Source: Caulobacteraceae bacterium (GTDB lineage: Bacteria; Pseudomonadota; Alphaproteobacteria; Caulobacterales; Caulobacteraceae). From it: a stretch of 5,151 nucleotides of DNA. Under the pieces are notes generated by a model. That model was not told the DNA's origin. It ran no database searches and saw only the letters and a program-made list of their open reading frames with translations. Of the stretch, positions 1 through 5,151 are shown in pieces. The position numbers were made by a program, and so were the translations under genes. How positions within the stretch are numbered: position 1 is the stretch's first letter; every line of letters starts with the position of its first letter. The stretch spans positions 1-5,151 of the forward strand of contig JAQGII010000282.1 of the NCBI GenBank assembly GCA_028291305.1, written 5' to 3'.

Positions 1-273
1 GGCTCGGACACGGTGATCGCGGCGCCGGACGGCCGCGCCGTGGTCAACACCAACGGCTCGCCCTGGCTGGCCACGGCCGGATCGGGCGATGTGCTGGCCG
101 GATTCATCGGCGGCCTGGTGGCCCAGGGCCTGGACAGTTTCGAAGCCGCCTGCGCGGCGGTGTGGATCCATTCCGAGGCCGCCGCCGCCTTCGGGCCCGG
201 CCTGATCTCGGAGGACCTGCCAGGCCTGGTTCCGCCGGTGCTGAAGCGCCTTTATGAGGCGCGCCAGCTTTAG
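1..273 (+). CDS. nnrD: ADP-dependent NAD(P)H-hydrate dehydratase, C-terminal end (5' truncated by window)
   Basis: The reading frame is open from the first base and gives the last 90 residues of the protein. The family removes water from damaged NAD(P)HX, using ADP as cofactor, to restore NAD(P)H in the cytoplasm. The diagnostic ribokinase-like signature is complete: [17 protein letters not shown] spans residues 18-34 of the visible part, with the GxGD catalytic aspartate at visible residue 30. The helix with WIHSEAA and the tail [11 protein letters not shown] are also typical of the YjeF C-terminal domain. Many bacteria fuse this domain to an N-terminal NAD(P)HX epimerase; that part would lie left of the window, so fusion cannot be judged. 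The GTG at 13 is internal, not a start. Its stop codon overlaps the stop of the convergent transporter gene by 4 bases. Family identification is firm; the symbol assumes the dehydratase naming. Confidence 0.93.
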   Translation, partial: GSDTVIAAPDGRAVVNTNGSPWLATAGSGDVLAGFIGGLVAQGLDSFEAACAAVWIHSEAAAAFGPGLISEDLPGLVPPVLKRLYEARQL

Positions 274-1202
274 TCCTTGGCGCGGCCGGGTCTCAGGAAC
301 AGGCGGGTGATGCGGCGGTCGGCCGCCTTCAGGCGGTCCGTCAGTTCGTCGGCGGCCTCCTCCAGTTGCGGCCCCGACAGGCTGTCGTCGAAATCCAGGG
401 TGGCGGCGACGAGGATCTCTTCGGGGCCCAGGTGCATGCTCTGCACCTCGCAGACGTCGCGGACCCGGGCGTCGGCGGTCAGGATCGAGCGGACCTCGTC
501 CACTACCGGCTTGGCCGCCGCCTCGCCGGTCAACAGGCTGCGGGTCTCCGAACCCAGCACGAAGGCGACCACCGCCAGTAGCAGGCCGATGGCGATGGAG
601 GCGATCCCGTCGGCCGGGCCCCACCCCAGCCAGGCCGAGCCGGCGAGCCCGGCGGCGGCGAAGGCCAGGCCGACGACGGCGGCGAGGCCTTCGGCGAACA
701 CCTCGAACACGCTGGGGTCCTTGCTGATGTGGATGGCCCGCAGGAGGCTGAGCTTGGGATAGAACCTCCGCGCGATGGCCGAACGGGTCTTTTCGGCCGC
801 GCGCCGGCTGATCGCCAGGGAGACGATCTCGAATACGGCCGACAGGCCGATCACCGCCATGCCCAGCCCGGCGTGCGCGATCGGCGCTGGGTGCAGCAGC
901 TTCAGGATCCCCTGGTAGACTGCGACCGCCCCGCCCAGGGCGAAGATCAGCAGCGAAACCACGAAGGTCCAGAAATAGACCTCCATGCCGTGGCCGAAGG
1001 GGTGGTCCTCGTCGGGCGGCCTGGCCCCGCGATACAGGCCGAACAGGAGCAGGAGCTGGTTGGCGGTGTCCACGAGCGAATGGATCGCCTCGGTGAGCAT
1101 GGCCGACGAACCGCTCAGCGCGAAGGCGCCGAACTTGATCACCGCCACGGCCAGGTTGCCGAGCAGGGCGGAATAGATCGAGATGTTCGAGGTTTGGGCC
1201 AT
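270..1202 (-). CDS. Cation diffusion facilitator (CDF) family divalent-metal transporter
   Basis: This 310-residue inner-membrane protein has the CDF layout: six predicted membrane segments (about 8-30, 35-56, 76-97, 110-132, 165-190, 196-216) and a cytoplasmic C-terminal domain (about 217-310). CDF proteins export Zn2+ or related divalent cations from the cytoplasm, usually in exchange for protons. Segment 2 carries the metal-site pair in HSLVD (H41, D45), followed by the family motif DHPFGHG (66-72). D198 sits in the conserved D-G-I-A-S at the start of segment 6. Segment 5 lacks the usual (H/D)xxxD and instead has [11 protein letters not shown], with E167 and E171, closer to the ZnT9-like branch. 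The 4-5 loop is long and basic. I chose the ATG at 1202 because AAGGGG lies 5 bases upstream and homology-like sequence begins there; a TTG at 1295 would add 31 residues of low-complexity, Arg/Pro-rich sequence. The metal cannot be read from sequence; zinc is the default guess. Confidence 0.9.
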   Translation of the reverse strand: MAQTSNISIYSALLGNLAVAVIKFGAFALSGSSAMLTEAIHSLVDTANQLLLLFGLYRGARPPDEDHPFGHGMEVYFWTFVVSLLIFALGGAVAVYQGILKLLHPAPIAHAGLGMAVIGLSAVFEIVSLAISRRAAEKTRSAIARRFYPKLSLLRAIHISKDPSVFEVFAEGLAAVVGLAFAAAGLAGSAWLGWGPADGIASIAIGLLLAVVAFVLGSETRSLLTGEAAAKPVVDEVRSILTADARVRDVCEVQSMHLGPEEILVAATLDFDDSLSGPQLEEAADELTDRLKAADRRITRLFLRPGRAKD

Positions 1203-1207
1203 CGGCG

Positions 1208-1213
1208 CCCCTT
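1208..1213 (-). promoter_or_regulatory. Ribosome binding site of the CDF gene
   Basis: AAGGGG on the minus strand sits 5 bases before the ATG at 1202. It supports that start over the in-frame TTG at 1295, which would make the protein 341 residues long. Confidence 0.65.
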
Positions 1214-1265
1214 GGCCTCGGGCCGGGCCATCAGGCGCAAGCGTGCGGGGCGTCGGAAGGTTCCT

Positions 1266-1309
1266 GTTGCGCGCGACTCGAGCTGACCTGGCCAAGGTCG
1301 TCGCGCAAC
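1266..1309. repeat. Inverted repeat, possible hairpin in the CDF gene leader
   Basis: GTTGCGCG followed by CGAC (1266-1277) is complementary to GTCG, one unpaired T, then CGCGCAAC (1297-1309). This gives a 12-base-pair stem with a single bulge and a 19-base loop. It lies 64-107 bases upstream of the CDF start codon, inside the expected 5' leader on the minus strand. No T-run follows on either strand, so it does not look like an intrinsic terminator. The outer arms contain GTTGCG, the same core seen in the direct repeats at 1409-1460, so it may instead be a pair of inverted protein-binding sites. Confidence 0.4.
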
Positions 1310-1349
1310 GACGCAGGCCCGGATTCCCTTATCGACAATGCGTTGGCTA

Positions 1350-1380
1350 TTGACAACCAGTTTTCCCGCGGTCCAATTAT
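1350..1380 (+). promoter_or_regulatory. Candidate sigma-70 promoter towards the TonB-dependent receptor
   Basis: A perfect TTGACA at 1350-1355 is followed by a 19-base spacer and AATTAT at 1375-1380 (4 of 6 matches to TATAAT). The spacer is longer than the 17-base optimum, so the call is tentative. If used, transcription would start near 1387. That would leave a leader of about 150 bases and put the repeats at 1409-1460 just downstream of the start, where a bound protein could block elongation. Confidence 0.35.
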
Positions 1381-1388
1381 CGTGTCAA
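1360..1388 (-). promoter_or_regulatory. Candidate sigma-70 promoter towards the CDF gene
   Basis: On the minus strand a perfect TTGACA (1388 to 1383) is followed, after exactly 17 bases, by GAAAAC (1365 to 1360), only 3 of 6 matches to TATAAT. A GATAAT (5 of 6) also lies at 1381-1376 on this strand but without a good -35 at the right distance. The site overlaps the plus-strand candidate at 1350-1380, so polymerase could occupy only one at a time. Confidence 0.25.
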
Positions 1389-1408
1389 TTTATGTTTGAT
1401 TGCTTCAT

Positions 1409-1460
1409 GTTGCGACACCAACTTGCGGCGACAACTCGAAATAAATGTTGCGGTGGCAAC
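1409..1460. repeat. Three copies of a TTGCG-N4-CAAC element, possible operator array
   Basis: Three related 14-base units occur at 1409-1422 (GTTGCGACACCAAC), 1422-1435 (CTTGCGGCGACAAC) and 1447-1460 (GTTGCGGTGGCAAC). All share TTGCG, four variable bases, then CAAC. Units 1 and 3 are dyads, GTTG-N6-CAAC; unit 3 is a perfect GTTGC-GGTG-GCAAC, and unit 1 and 3 also share a preceding AT. The start-to-start distances are 13 and 25 bases. Placement 77-128 bases before the receptor start codon fits binding sites for a dimeric repressor or activator. The regulator is not in this window and its family cannot be named from the sites. Confidence 0.45.
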
Positions 1461-1482
1461 GCTGAGTAAATAAGGCGTCGGT

Positions 1483-1496
1483 CGCTCGGAAGAGCG
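1483..1496 (+). promoter_or_regulatory. GNRA-type hairpin in the receptor mRNA leader
   Basis: CGCTC-GGAA-GAGCG forms a perfect 5-base-pair stem closed by a GGAA tetraloop of the GNRA class, 40 bases upstream of the ATG. It is followed by the short palindrome TGGAATCCA (1497-1505) and then an A-rich, unstructured stretch (about 1504-1520) leading to the ribosome site. It may stabilise the leader or serve as a landing point for an RNA or protein; the role is inference. Confidence 0.35.
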
Positions 1497-1527
1497 TGGA
1501 ATCCAAGAAAAACTAAAAATCTCAACT

Positions 1528-1533
1528 GGGGGA
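1528..1533 (+). promoter_or_regulatory. Ribosome binding site of the TonB-dependent receptor
   Basis: GGGGGA lies three bases before the ATG, within CTGGGGGAAAC. This close, G-rich leader is a form I recognise from many Caulobacterales and sphingomonad TonB-dependent receptor genes. It fixes the start at 1537, in agreement with the signal peptide that begins there. Confidence 0.7.
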
Positions 1534-1536
1534 AAC

Positions 1537-4392
1537 ATGAAATTTGTCACCGCGCTCTGCGGAAGCGTCAGCCTCTTGGCGATCGTGTCGCCCGCCATGG
1601 CGCAACAGGCCGGCAGCCCGGCTACGGCAGCTCAACTCGACACCGTGGTCGTCACCGGTTCGCGGATCGTACGCAACGGCTACAACGCCCCAACGCCGAT
1701 CACCGTGGCGCCGATCGAGCAGTTGCAGCAAACCACGCCATCGAACATTCCCGACGCCCTCAACAAGCTGCCGCAGTTCTCGTTCTCCACCAACACCGCC
1801 GCCAACGGCAGCGTCGGCGGTTCGCCCAGCGTGTATGGCGGCAACTTCCTGAACCTGCGCGCATTCGGCCTCCCGCGCACCCTGATCCTGATGGACAGCC
1901 GCCGCGTGCCCTCGACCTCCATCAACGGCTTGGTCGACATCAATACCCTGCCGCAGATGCTGGTTCAGCGTGTGGACGTGGTCACCGGCGGCGCATCGGC
2001 CGTTTATGGTTCAGACGCGGTCACAGGCGTGGTCAACTTCGTGCTCGACAAGAAGTACAACGGGCTGAAGGCCGTGGTGCAGGGCGGAACGTCCAGCCGT
2101 AGCGACGCCAATTCCAGCCGCATCGGCGTGGCCGGCGGAGGCGATGTCACAGACCGCGGCCACGTGATTTGGAGCGCCGAGCGCTACCAGAACAACGGCG
2201 TGCGCCGGCATGAAGACCGCCCATGGGCGGCGTCCATCCCTGTCTATATCGGGGCCACCGGCGTTGGCGCGGCGGGCACCGCATCCAACCCGTACGTGCT
2301 GGCGCAGAACGCCCGCGTGTCGAACACCTCGTTTGGCGGCCTGGCGCTCACCGGGCCGTTCAAGGGGCAACAGTTCCTTCCCAACGGATCGTTGGGGGCG
2401 TTCAATCCGGGGACTCCCACCACCGCGGCCAACCTCGCCACCGGCGGCGATGGGGGGTGGTTTACCGACCTGAATATGACGCCGCCGATTATCACCAGCC
2501 AGGCGTTTGGCCGTTTCGAATATGAATTGACCAACAACCTGACGGCTTATGCACAGCTCGGCTATGCCGAAACGCGGCTCTTCGGCCAACACAGCTCCAA
2601 CGCGACGGCGGCGCTCTTCACGGTCGCCAACGATAACCCGTACCTGACGGCGGCGGAAAAAAGCGCCTTGGGAAGCACGCCCAACTTCACCCTGAGCCGT
2701 CTGGCCCGCGACCTGGCCGAGGACTCAACCCTGAACCAGACGACCGACGCGCTGAACTTCACCGCCGGCCTGACCGGTTCGGTGTTCAGCAGCTTCAAAT
2801 GGGACGCCTACTACACCCACGGCGAAGCCCGCGTGCGCTCGAGCACCTACAACAACATCAACTATCCCAACCTCTACGCGGCGGCCGACACGGTTAAGGA
2901 CGCCAGCGGCAATATCGTTTGCCGGGTCAGCACCACCGCCAATGCGGGTCTCTATCCGGGGTGCGCGCCCCTCAATCCATTGGGTAACGGCAATGTCAGC
3001 GCCGCGGCCAAGGCGTTCATCTACAGCAACACCCAATGGGAGGCGATCAACAAGCTCGACGATTTCGAGGGCAACATCTCCGGTCCCGCCTTCAACAACT
3101 GGGCCGGCCCGGTTTTTGTGGCGCTCAACTTCGAATATCGCACCCAGAGCCTGGCCGAGACCAGCAACGTCAATCCCCTGGCGGTTCCGAACTATAGCGC
3201 CTTGCTAAACAAGCCGCCTGCGGGCGCGCCGGCGCTCACCTCGGTCTGGGCCTATAACGTGCAAGGCGCGACCAGCGGCCGCAACCACGTCTGGGAAACC
3301 AGCGCCGAGACGGTCGTCCCGCTGCTGATCGATGCGCCGATGGCCAAGTCCCTCGAAGCGACCGGCGCCATCCGCTACACCGACTATAGTTCCAGCGGCG
3401 CGACCCGCACCTGGAAGTACGGCGTGAACTATCAGCCGATCAACGACCTGCGGATCCGCTGGACCGAATCCCAGGACATCCGCGCGCCCACGCTGAACGA
3501 TCTCTATGCGCCGCCCGCCCTCGCCAATGTCACCATTAACGACCCGATCAGCGGGAAAAGCGCCCAGGTGCAGTCCGTGACCGGGGGCAACCCCAACCTG
3601 AAGCCGGAAGTGGCGCGGACCACGACGGTGGGCTTCGTCTATTCGCCTTCGGTCATTCCGCGGCTGCGGATGTCGCTGGACTACTACAACATCAACATCG
3701 CCAACGCGCTTTCCTCGGTCAACGGCGGCTCAGCGGCGGTCCTTCAGGAATGCGCCAACTCCGGTGGAGCCTCGCCGGTATGCGCCGCGGCGGTCCGCGC
3801 CACGCCCACCAGCTTCCCGACCTATGTGACGAACTACACGATCAACGCCGCGCAAACCTACACCCATGGCGTGGACGTCGAGGCCAGCTACAACTTTGAC
3901 ATGGCCACGGTGAATCGGGCCCTGCCGGGCCATGTCGATCTGCGGATGCTGTTCGCCTATCAGCCCGAAATGAAGACGAGAGCCTATCCGAACGCGGTTC
4001 TCGTCGAATCCGCCGGCGTGGCGGGCAACGGCGGTACGGTGGGCTTCTCCAAAGAGCGCGCGTCGATCGATACGGGCTACAGGCTCGGACCCGTGACACT
4101 CAATTGGCAGGTGCGCTATTACAGCGGGCTGGCCCTGAGCGGAAATCCGACCCAATTCTACGCCGCTCCCGATTTGCCGGGGATCTTCTATCATGACCTG
4201 GGCCTGAACTATGCGTTCAAAGCCGCCGGCCGTTCGGTCCAGGCGTTCCTGGCCGTGGACAATCTCCTGGACCAGGCGCCGCGGATCTGGCCGGGGACCT
4301 CAATCGCCGCTCCGGGCGCCGCCAATCCGTCGGTCGCCGGCGACGATATGGTCGGCCGCTACTATACGGTGGGCCTGCGGTTTAAATATTGA
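1537..4392 (+). CDS. TonB-dependent outer-membrane receptor (substrate unknown)
   Basis: The 951-residue product is an outer-membrane beta-barrel that takes up a ligand with energy passed from TonB-ExbB-ExbD. A signal peptide ends in SPAMA (cleavage likely after A22). A TonB box lies in LDTVVVTGSR (34-43), soon after the mature N terminus, so there is no FecA-like signalling domain. The plug spans about 55-170, with LRAFG (107-111), DSRRV (120-124) and RVDVVTGGASAVYGSDAVTG (145-164). The barrel fills the rest, with DIRAPTLNDLY (around 647-657) and the family motif GNPNLKPE (684-691), and ends in an aromatic strand, LRFKY. Mature-protein cysteines form two close pairs, C462/C476 and C739/C749, likely extracellular-loop disulfides. 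The length is normal for the family and the frame is intact. Ligands of such receptors range from iron complexes to sugars and peptides, and nothing in the sequence decides between them. The same-strand hydrolase 108 bases downstream is the best clue to function. Confidence 0.95.
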   Translation: MKFVTALCGSVSLLAIVSPAMAQQAGSPATAAQLDTVVVTGSRIVRNGYNAPTPITVAPIEQLQQTTPSNIPDALNKLPQFSFSTNTAANGSVGGSPSVYGGNFLNLRAFGLPRTLILMDSRRVPSTSINGLVDINTLPQMLVQRVDVVTGGASAVYGSDAVTGVVNFVLDKKYNGLKAVVQGGTSSRSDANSSRIGVAGGGDVTDRGHVIWSAERYQNNGVRRHEDRPWAASIPVYIGATGVGAAGTASNPYVLAQNARVSNTSFGGLALTGPFKGQQFLPNGSLGAFNPGTPTTAANLATGGDGGWFTDLNMTPPIITSQAFGRFEYELTNNLTAYAQLGYAETRLFGQHSSNATAALFTVANDNPYLTAAEKSALGSTPNFTLSRLARDLAEDSTLNQTTDALNFTAGLTGSVFSSFKWDAYYTHGEARVRSSTYNNINYPNLYAAADTVKDASGNIVCRVSTTANAGLYPGCAPLNPLGNGNVSAAAKAFIYSNTQWEAINKLDDFEGNISGPAFNNWAGPVFVALNFEYRTQSLAETSNVNPLAVPNYSALLNKPPAGAPALTSVWAYNVQGATSGRNHVWETSAETVVPLLIDAPMAKSLEATGAIRYTDYSSSGATRTWKYGVNYQPINDLRIRWTESQDIRAPTLNDLYAPPALANVTINDPISGKSAQVQSVTGGNPNLKPEVARTTTVGFVYSPSVIPRLRMSLDYYNINIANALSSVNGGSAAVLQECANSGGASPVCAAAVRATPTSFPTYVTNYTINAAQTYTHGVDVEASYNFDMATVNRALPGHVDLRMLFAYQPEMKTRAYPNAVLVESAGVAGNGGTVGFSKERASIDTGYRLGPVTLNWQVRYYSGLALSGNPTQFYAAPDLPGIFYHDLGLNYAFKAAGRSVQAFLAVDNLLDQAPRIWPGTSIAAPGAANPSVAGDDMVGRYYTVGLRFKY

Positions 4393-4408
4393 GTCATCCA
4401 AATTCTTC

Positions 4409-4440
4409 GCGGCAGAGATGGCTTTGGCCAAGCTGCCTGC
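4409..4440 (+). other. Nested inverted repeats in the receptor-hydrolase gap
   Basis: GGCAG (4411-4415) pairs with CTGCC (4433-4437). Inside it TGGC (4419-4422) pairs with GCCA (4427-4430) around a TTTG loop, and an outer GC can extend the stem across a bulge. A second, smaller repeat, GCCCG/CGGGC, lies at 4462-4466 and 4476-4480. Neither is followed directly by a T-run, so an intrinsic terminator is not supported. They could be a weak attenuator or an mRNA processing or protection element. The remainder of the 108-base gap shows no convincing promoter. Confidence 0.3.
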
Positions 4441-4486
4441 TAAGACTTGCACAGAGACTGAGCCCGGGCGCGCAACGGGCCGAAAT

Positions 4487-4492
4487 GGGAAG
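4487..4492 (+). promoter_or_regulatory. Ribosome binding site of the metallo-hydrolase
   Basis: GGGAAG lies 8 bases before the ATG at 4501. Together with the signal peptide that starts at that ATG it fixes the gene start. Confidence 0.55.
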
Positions 4493-4500
4493 ATTTTGTC

Positions 4501-5151
4501 ATGTTCAAATTCCTAATCGGCGCCGGCGCGCTCGCCGCCGTCAGCGCCGCGGGGTCCATGGCCCTGGCCCAGGGCGCGGCGCCGGGGCCGATTGCCGACC
4601 CGGCCCCCCGTCCCGTCGGGCGTCCCTTCGCCCCTCTCGTCGTCCGCCTGGTCAAGCCGGGCCTCTACATGCTGGTTGGCAATGGCGGCAACGCCGTCGT
4701 CCGCGTGGCGGACGACGGGGTGATCCTGGTCGACACCATGCTGCCGGGCGACAACTACTACCAGGAGCTGGTGCAGAAGATCCGAAGCCTCAGCGACAAG
4801 CCGATCAAGGGCGTGTTCGTCACCCACGTGCATAACGACCACTCGGGCAACACCCCCCAATTCGAGGCGGCCGGCGTCCCGGTCATCGGGTCGGACGACT
4901 ATAAGGCGCTGGTCGCGACCTACACGGTCCGCGGCGGCCAGACGCGCTCGCCGGCGCCGACCGTCAGCTTCGCCAAGACCTACACCGTCAAGCTGAAGGG
5001 GGCCACGGCCACGGCCTACGCCGGCCATCCCGCCCATACCGCCTCGGATTCGATCGTCTATTTCCCCGACGAGAAGGTCGTGGCCATGGGCGACAACATG
5101 TTCTCCGGCGCGCCGACCATCGACTGGGTCAACGGCGGCCGACTGCTGGGC
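4501..5151 (+). CDS. Secreted metallo-beta-lactamase-fold hydrolase (3' truncated by window)
   Basis: The frame is open from the ATG to the last base and gives 217 residues; the C-terminal part is missing. A signal peptide (M-F-K-F, hydrophobic core, cleavage likely after ALA at 23) sends it to the periplasm or beyond. The fold's beta-sandwich start is visible as NAVVRVADDGVILVDTMLPG (64-83). The zinc motif HVHNDH gives H109, H111, D113 and H114. GHPAHT supplies the next ligand, H179, and GDNMF the bridging D198. Thus five or six ligands of a di-zinc site are present and the enzyme should be active; the last histidine would lie beyond the edge. It resembles the broad 'MBL fold metallo-hydrolase' group rather than a specific beta-lactamase class, so the substrate is unknown (lactone, beta-lactam or other ester/amide are possible). 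It follows the receptor on the same strand with a 108-base gap, so co-transcription is plausible. Confidence 0.9.
   Translation, partial: MFKFLIGAGALAAVSAAGSMALAQGAAPGPIADPAPRPVGRPFAPLVVRLVKPGLYMLVGNGGNAVVRVADDGVILVDTMLPGDNYYQELVQKIRSLSDKPIKGVFVTHVHNDHSGNTPQFEAAGVPVIGSDDYKALVATYTVRGGQTRSPAPTVSFAKTYTVKLKGATATAYAGHPAHTASDSIVYFPDEKVVAMGDNMFSGAPTIDWVNGGRLLG

Noticed and set aside
729..1286. Plus-strand open frame across the CDF gene
   Set aside because: It is a charged, low-complexity translation antisense to a clear membrane protein, as expected from high-GC codon bias.
1203..1295. N-terminal extension of the CDF protein from a TTG start
   Set aside because: The 31 extra residues are Arg/Pro-rich and unlike the family. 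The ATG at 1202 has AAGGGG at proper spacing and begins where the first membrane segment should.
1441..1460. Zur-like box around AAATGTTGCGGTGGCAAC
   Set aside because: The half-site resembles part of some zinc-uptake regulator sites, but the AT-rich core of known alphaproteobacterial sites is missing; better explained by the repeated TTGCG-N4-CAAC unit.
2011..2592. Minus-strand open frame inside the receptor gene
   Set aside because: No recognisable domain or start signal; it mirrors the receptor's third-position GC bias.
3730..4194. Minus-strand open frame near the receptor 3' end
   Set aside because: No domain, and the receptor frame is intact and well conserved in motif over the same bases.
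4462..4500. Intrinsic terminator from GCCCG/CGGGC plus ATTTTG
   Set aside because: The stem is only 5 pairs with a 9-base loop, and the T-rich bases lie 13 or more bases beyond it, next to the hydrolase start.
4389..4835. Plus-strand frame overlapping the receptor end and hydrolase start
   Set aside because: Arg/Pro/Gly-rich shadow with a TTG start; the frame from 4501 has a signal peptide and intact zinc motif.
4513..5037. Minus-strand open frame over the hydrolase gene
   Set aside because: Low-complexity antisense shadow of the metallo-hydrolase.

Overview
The window is high-GC DNA with the gene content and style of an alphaproteobacterium, most likely Caulobacterales (Caulobacter/Phenylobacterium type). 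This rests on the long TonB-dependent receptor with a CTGGGGGAAAC-type leader before its ATG, the high-GC codon use, and a partner metallo-beta-lactamase-fold hydrolase. The genus is an inference; no ribosomal or other marker gene is present.

Layout. Bases 1-273 hold the C-terminal end of an ADP-dependent NAD(P)H-hydrate dehydratase (metabolite repair). It runs tail-to-tail, with a 4-base overlap, into a cation diffusion facilitator (CDF) transporter on the minus strand (270-1202). A 334-base divergent intergenic region (1203-1536) separates the CDF gene from a large TonB-dependent outer-membrane receptor on the plus strand (1537-4392). After a 108-base gap a second plus-strand gene begins at 4501 and runs off the right edge. 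It encodes a secreted metallo-beta-lactamase-fold hydrolase with an intact HxHxDH zinc motif.

The intergenic region is the most structured non-coding part. It is more AT-rich than its surroundings and holds two face-to-face TTGACA elements that could form mutually overlapping promoters. It also has three copies of a TTGCG-N4-CAAC element (GTTG-N6-CAAC dyads in two of them), a GNRA-type hairpin in the presumed receptor leader, and a long inverted repeat in the presumed CDF leader. These suggest that receptor expression is controlled locally, but no regulator gene is in the window.

Functionally, the receptor and hydrolase probably form one transcription unit: uptake of an unknown ligand across the outer membrane plus a periplasmic or secreted hydrolase. 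The CDF exporter would move divalent metal out of the cytoplasm. Whether it shares regulation with the receptor is open. The dehydratase end looks like an unrelated housekeeping neighbour. I see no mobile element, CRISPR array, tRNA or rRNA, and nothing that amounts to an undescribed system; the points worth checking are the operator-like repeats, the altered metal site of the CDF protein and the receptor-hydrolase pairing.
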